A stretch of 64,000 nt of DNA from positions 110,401 to 174,400 of the forward strand of contig JAUNFA010000001.1 of NCBI GenBank assembly GCA_030525285.1, given 5' to 3'. Position 1 is the first letter of the stretch. Every line of letters starts with the position of its first letter. The notes below the pieces were generated by a model. It had not been told where the DNA came from. It saw only the letters and a program-made list of their open reading frames with translations, and did not search any database. This DNA comes from Bacillota bacterium. Its GTDB lineage: Bacteria; Bacillota; Clostridia; Peptostreptococcales; Anaerovoracaceae. Both the position numbers and the translations under genes were made by a program. This document shows, one piece after another, positions 60,771 to 64,000 of this stretch.

Positions 60771-62602
60771 TAAAGTTTCACCACCTTCTTAAACACGTTA
60801 TATAATTCCTCGAACTGTTCAGGAATTACTCCATCTGCCGATATTGCTTTTATCAAATAATCTATTTCCTTGAAACGTTCCGGTGCTGTCGCTGCTGTTT
60901 GAAGCATTTTTTCATAAAGAGCAGGTATTTGAATTGTTCTATGAGTATGATTTCCTCCCACAATTTCTGCTTCACTTGCTACTTCCAATGCACTCAGCAC
61001 GTAATTGTCTCCAAGCAAAAATGCAATATAACGATAAAAACATTCTTTATCTTTCACAATATTAGAAATAACAACTTTTTCTCTATCTTCCGGCATTCCC
61101 TCCGTAGGAACAATGATTACCCTTTGTACGGTACTTGTTCCGTCACTAACAGAAATCTTATAAAACTCAGAAAGCTGTGTTAATGACAATGATTTGAATA
61201 ATATGTTTTCACTTATCGCTTCCGTCTTGTTGGAAAGAAGCGGAGATACGGTAACAACATATTCACTGTTTTCAAATCTTGCAAAATTGACATTTATATC
61301 GTAATTATCGCCATTACAAACCACCTTAGCAGATGGTTTCATTCTATTGATTTCCTTGATATAGCTATCAAGAATATTCTGTTTTTCTTGTTCTTCATCA
61401 GCAGTAATATTGTCCGTCAGTTTTACCTCCTGAAATGGGTTAGACGGATTATCTTCAGAACCATTAAATAGTGATTCTGATAGTTTTCTCATATTCAAAT
61501 AACGATTTTTAGATTTAAGCATCATCGTAAATTCCACATTGCCTTTAATCGCATTGTGAGAAGCATTCAACGAACCTAAATACAAATATGTATCTGAGTA
61601 TTTGCGAACCATATATAATTTTGCGTGAATATCTTGCTTTTGAATTTGCTGCGTTTCTTCTTCAGAAATCGTTGACTCTCCATCAACCACAGCATCTTTC
61701 ATTGTAAATATTCTAAAATCAGCACAATCGGTAGGATTAAGTTTTCCAAGTGACATCGCTCTTGTGAAAAGCATATAATCCGTATGGTTTATGTATTTGT
61801 TTCTATCAATAAAAGCTTTGATTACCGAGTTCGTTAAGAATGGGGAAATTATCAATATCTCGTGAAAACTGTCCTCGAACAACGGTGCAAACGATTTATC
61901 TTCGGTTGTATGAAAACCACCGTCGCCATTTTTTATTCCAGTTGGCAAGAACTCGAAATCATCAAATTCCTTAGAGTTCAATTCAAAATGAACATAAGGC
62001 AACTCTCGAATAATCGTTCTGATTTTTTTTGACTTTGCCTTTGCATTTTCATCAGAAGGCAGAGTGTTTGTGATGTAGGAGAGGAAGTCGCTTACCGGAG
62101 CTGTTTTAAGTGTCTTACGACCATTTACTTTACCTTCCATAGTGAAAGTCACATCCCAACTTCTATCAAAAGTCAGATTTCTACTTAAAACAACAACTCG
62201 GTATAGTGGTGTTCCATTCTCATCAACATATCTGATAAGCCAAAATTTGGGGTGGAATGACGGATACTTAGCAATTCCTTTTCGCTTTGCTGTACTTACC
62301 TGAAATACCATTTTTTCAAGCAGAATATAAAGCGAAGTTATGTTATTAGGGGTATGTATCTGCCCACCTTCACAAAATAGGGCAACTTTATCTCCTGTTG
62401 CTCGTAATGCTTCCAACAAACAAATAGGATTCTTCATCAAATCACTATCGGTTTCTTCCGAAAGACCAAGAGCAATACAAGCACCTACAAGTGCATCTAA
62501 ATCTAATGAATAGGTTGTACCTATTGCAAAATCAAGTATATAACCGTCAGGTGGTGCAAGAACCTGACCATAATCTAATCGGTCATTATTGGGATTAAGC
62601 AT
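60770..62602 (-). CDS. Phospholipase D-like nuclease-family protein
   Basis: 610 residues. Two HKD-like motifs are visible: SFHPKFWLI with SRNLTF (about 115-145) and DIHAKLYMV with LGSLNASHNA (about 325-348). The second is near canonical; the first lacks the usual downstream acidic residue. Such proteins cut DNA in restriction and DISARM (DrmC) systems. Start 62602 (MLNPNNDRLD) follows AGGA and overlaps the DUF6361 gene end; five earlier codons with an ATG at 62617 lack a site. Confidence 0.87.
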   Translation of the reverse strand: MLNPNNDRLDYGQVLAPPDGYILDFAIGTTYSLDLDALVGACIALGLSEETDSDLMKNPICLLEALRATGDKVALFCEGGQIHTPNNITSLYILLEKMVFQVSTAKRKGIAKYPSFHPKFWLIRYVDENGTPLYRVVVLSRNLTFDRSWDVTFTMEGKVNGRKTLKTAPVSDFLSYITNTLPSDENAKAKSKKIRTIIRELPYVHFELNSKEFDDFEFLPTGIKNGDGGFHTTEDKSFAPLFEDSFHEILIISPFLTNSVIKAFIDRNKYINHTDYMLFTRAMSLGKLNPTDCADFRIFTMKDAVVDGESTISEEETQQIQKQDIHAKLYMVRKYSDTYLYLGSLNASHNAIKGNVEFTMMLKSKNRYLNMRKLSESLFNGSEDNPSNPFQEVKLTDNITADEEQEKQNILDSYIKEINRMKPSAKVVCNGDNYDINVNFARFENSEYVVTVSPLLSNKTEAISENILFKSLSLTQLSEFYKISVSDGTSTVQRVIIVPTEGMPEDREKVVISNIVKDKECFYRYIAFLLGDNYVLSALEVASEAEIVGGNHTHRTIQIPALYEKMLQTAATAPERFKEIDYLIKAISADGVIPEQFEELYNVFKKVVKL

Positions 62603-63803
62603 TGGTCTTGTCCTCACTTTCCATAATATCTCTGACTATTGTTCTTGCATTGTAAAAACGATAATCCAGTTCTTTTCCTCCCTGCCATTCATTCGGATTA
62701 AACTCGCATGGATGTTTCGTTTTTGCTCTGTTAGTACCTTTTAACTGTACTTCTCGTGAAGTAATACATTTTTTCAAGGCTTCCACATTTCCGGCAATCA
62801 TATATTCCTGACATTGTTTCAAAAATTTTCGGAGCAGCGGATTGTTGAACACTTCTAATTTTTCTAAAATGTAATCTATATCAATATCCGCCAACTCAGA
62901 AAAGATTGGTTGCAATCTTTCCAATTCTCTGTTGGCTTCATCATTTTTACTATCCGATATGACAATGTTATACACTGTACGAATAGTATATATATAATCT
63001 GAAAACGCATACGCAAGCCAATATGTTTCCTTAATATCTTCAGGGAACATATCAATAATGCTGCTAACATCTTGAAAAGATGTGCAATCAAGGAACTCTG
63101 CAATATCATTTTCAAGTACATACGCAAGCATTGAGCCTTTGCAAGATGTGATAATTTGCTCTTTCAAAAATGCAGCTTCTTCACTACTTAACTTCATTGA
63201 GAAACCTTCAATCCAATTATCTCTATAAAGGGGCATTTTCCAAAATTGCATACCGAACAAATCACCAGCATTTTTATCATCACACTCATTTTCTTCTGCA
63301 TTGTCATTTCTATTTCCAAGTTTTTTCAATGTGGCTTTCTGTGATTTTAATGCACACGAAACACGCACATATTCGGAGAGAGAAAGACTTCCTCCGGTAA
63401 ATATCCCATATCGTCTGAGTCCAGCCCAATAAATACTTGCTGGTGTTCGTTTTACCCAATTCCCATTTTGAAGCGAGTTCTTACCAATAAGTCCACTTTC
63501 ATTTCTGTTCTGACTAAATAAAATCTCGCCACAAGTTCTTTCAATCGTATCCAATGTCTTTAAGACCTTGTTCGGATTGGTTTCATTGCTTTTCTCCAGT
63601 TGTTTCAAGGCATACGGAACAGCAAAGAAATATTTTGCCCTTGTTTGGATGGTGGAAGTCCCTGGAAAAAATCTGTTGGAAAAACCATCTCTAACAGCAG
63701 CAATGCCCAGCTCATCTAAAGTCCCGCTTTCAGAAAGCAGGTCTAAAACGCTCAACACTTTGCTTCGTTCTGATTTTGAAAAGTCAATCCAACCTAATTC
63801 CAT
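62595..63803 (-). CDS. DUF6361 family protein
   Basis: 402 residues with the DUF6361 start: GWIDFSKSERSKVLSVLDLL, GTLDELGIAAVRDGFSNRFFPGTSTIQTRAKYFFAVPYAL. No catalytic motif is known for the family. The N-terminal block and Arg-rich RTRAK-like stretch suggest nucleic-acid binding. It is typically found beside PLD-like and helicase genes in defence islands. TAGGAG is eight bases upstream of the ATG, and it follows the hsdR stop by 24 bases. Confidence 0.85.
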   Translation of the reverse strand: MELGWIDFSKSERSKVLSVLDLLSESGTLDELGIAAVRDGFSNRFFPGTSTIQTRAKYFFAVPYALKQLEKSNETNPNKVLKTLDTIERTCGEILFSQNRNESGLIGKNSLQNGNWVKRTPASIYWAGLRRYGIFTGGSLSLSEYVRVSCALKSQKATLKKLGNRNDNAEENECDDKNAGDLFGMQFWKMPLYRDNWIEGFSMKLSSEEAAFLKEQIITSCKGSMLAYVLENDIAEFLDCTSFQDVSSIIDMFPEDIKETYWLAYAFSDYIYTIRTVYNIVISDSKNDEANRELERLQPIFSELADIDIDYILEKLEVFNNPLLRKFLKQCQEYMIAGNVEALKKCITSREVQLKGTNRAKTKHPCEFNPNEWQGGKELDYRFYNARTIVRDIMESEDKTNA

Positions 63804-63827
63804 TTTCTTATCTCCTAAATCTATGAA

Positions 63828-64000
63828 TTATTTTGCATACTTCTTGAAATTCTCTGCCTGTTCAAGAACTTCCTTGTAAACATCATCAATGGTTACTGGC
63901 GGATAACCGAACTCATCAAGTAGCAATATCAAATCCACTTGCAAGTTTGCCTTAATATCATCACGGGCAGACCAATCGGTATAGCGTGACTTATCATCAA
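63828..64000 (-). CDS. hsdR: Type I restriction enzyme R subunit, 3' end (partial)
   Basis: The frame reads DKSRYTDWSARDDIKANLQV, then DEFGYPPVTIDDVYKEVLEQ and AENFKKYAK-stop. The pattern W-S-x-R-D-D-I-x-A-x-L-x-V-D-L...G-Y-P-P...V-L-E-Q-A-E is the conserved C-terminal end of HsdR. The gene continues past the right edge. HsdM and HsdS are expected further right. Confidence 0.8.
   Translation of the reverse strand, partial: DDKSRYTDWSARDDIKANLQVDLILLLDEFGYPPVTIDDVYKEVLEQAENFKKYAK

Noticed and set aside
55340..63803. Calling the cluster DISARM
   Set aside because: DISARM needs DrmB (DUF1998) and usually a methyltransferase next to DrmA/DrmC. Neither is in the window, and DUF6361 is not a DISARM part.
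1..64000. tRNA or rRNA genes
   Set aside because: All gaps above about 100 bases were read; none contains a cloverleaf with a T-loop consensus or rRNA sequence.

Overview
The window reads as a chromosomal segment of a low-to-moderate-GC anaerobic Firmicute (class Clostridia), followed on the right by integrated mobile DNA. Evidence for the host: a preQ1-I riboswitch ahead of queT, a YtrA-type GntR/ABC module, a DUF3311/sodium-solute symporter pair, LicD proteins, a methionyl-tRNA synthetase C-terminal tRNA-binding domain, intrinsic terminators throughout and strong AGGAGG-type ribosome binding sites. No rRNA, tRNA or CRISPR array was seen. The species cannot be named from the sequence alone.

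Region 1 (1-42.2 kb) is mostly ordinary chromosome. In order it holds: queT with its riboswitch; an RlhA-like U32 protein and a 14-TM-type MFS exporter carrying a very large repeat-containing insertion; a GntR/ABC-2 transporter operon and a chorismate mutase-ACT protein; MazG-fusion, NUDIX and two unknown genes; a hydrolase; ThrH; an orphan bacterial microcompartment cluster (two EutS/PduU-type shell proteins plus a EutP/PduV-type GTPase); metY, a class II aldolase and an Ldh2-type dehydrogenase; PRPP synthetase; a metallo-beta-lactamase-fold protein; a histidine kinase, two sodium-solute symporters and a response regulator; an XRE regulator fused over a dehydrogenase remnant; asnS; a SseB/Sel1-like protein; a DMT permease; a surface-modification operon (two LicD-type proteins, a GNAT protein, a secreted FN3-SGNH hydrolase); and a MATE pump with a divergent MerR regulator gene broken by an in-frame TAG.

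Region 2 (about 40.7-48.3 kb) is an integration hotspot. A DUF4143 ATPase with twin inverted repeats is followed by gene debris (Fic, DUF4379 zinc ribbon, GGDEF and GNAT fragments). Two near-identical copies of the 3' end of metG (43.8-44.2 and 47.8-48.2 kb) then bracket a 4-kb element with a tyrosine integrase, an excisionase-like gene, a sigma/ArpU-like gene and a RelE/RelB pair. The arrangement suggests tandem accretion of two elements at one attachment site inside metG.

Region 3 (48.3-64.0 kb, open at the right end) is the left part of a second, larger element. Its control module has a Tn916-type integrase, four tandem excisionase-like genes, a PemK/MazF-zinc ribbon fusion, and a sigma-like gene behind a leader peptide and stacked hairpins. 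It continues with a zinc-ribbon protein, an ImmA/IrrE protease, a 39-residue protein and a LexA-like repressor with its operator. Next comes a defence-type operon read right to left: the 3' end of hsdR (type I restriction), a DUF6361 protein, a phospholipase D-like nuclease, an SNF2-type helicase, a zinc-binding unknown protein, an ADP-ribosylglycohydrolase and a WYL regulator. The tightly overlapping DUF6361-PLD-helicase-unknown block is the best candidate here for a little-described system. It resembles DISARM in parts (helicase plus PLD) but lacks a recognisable DrmB or methyltransferase inside the window.
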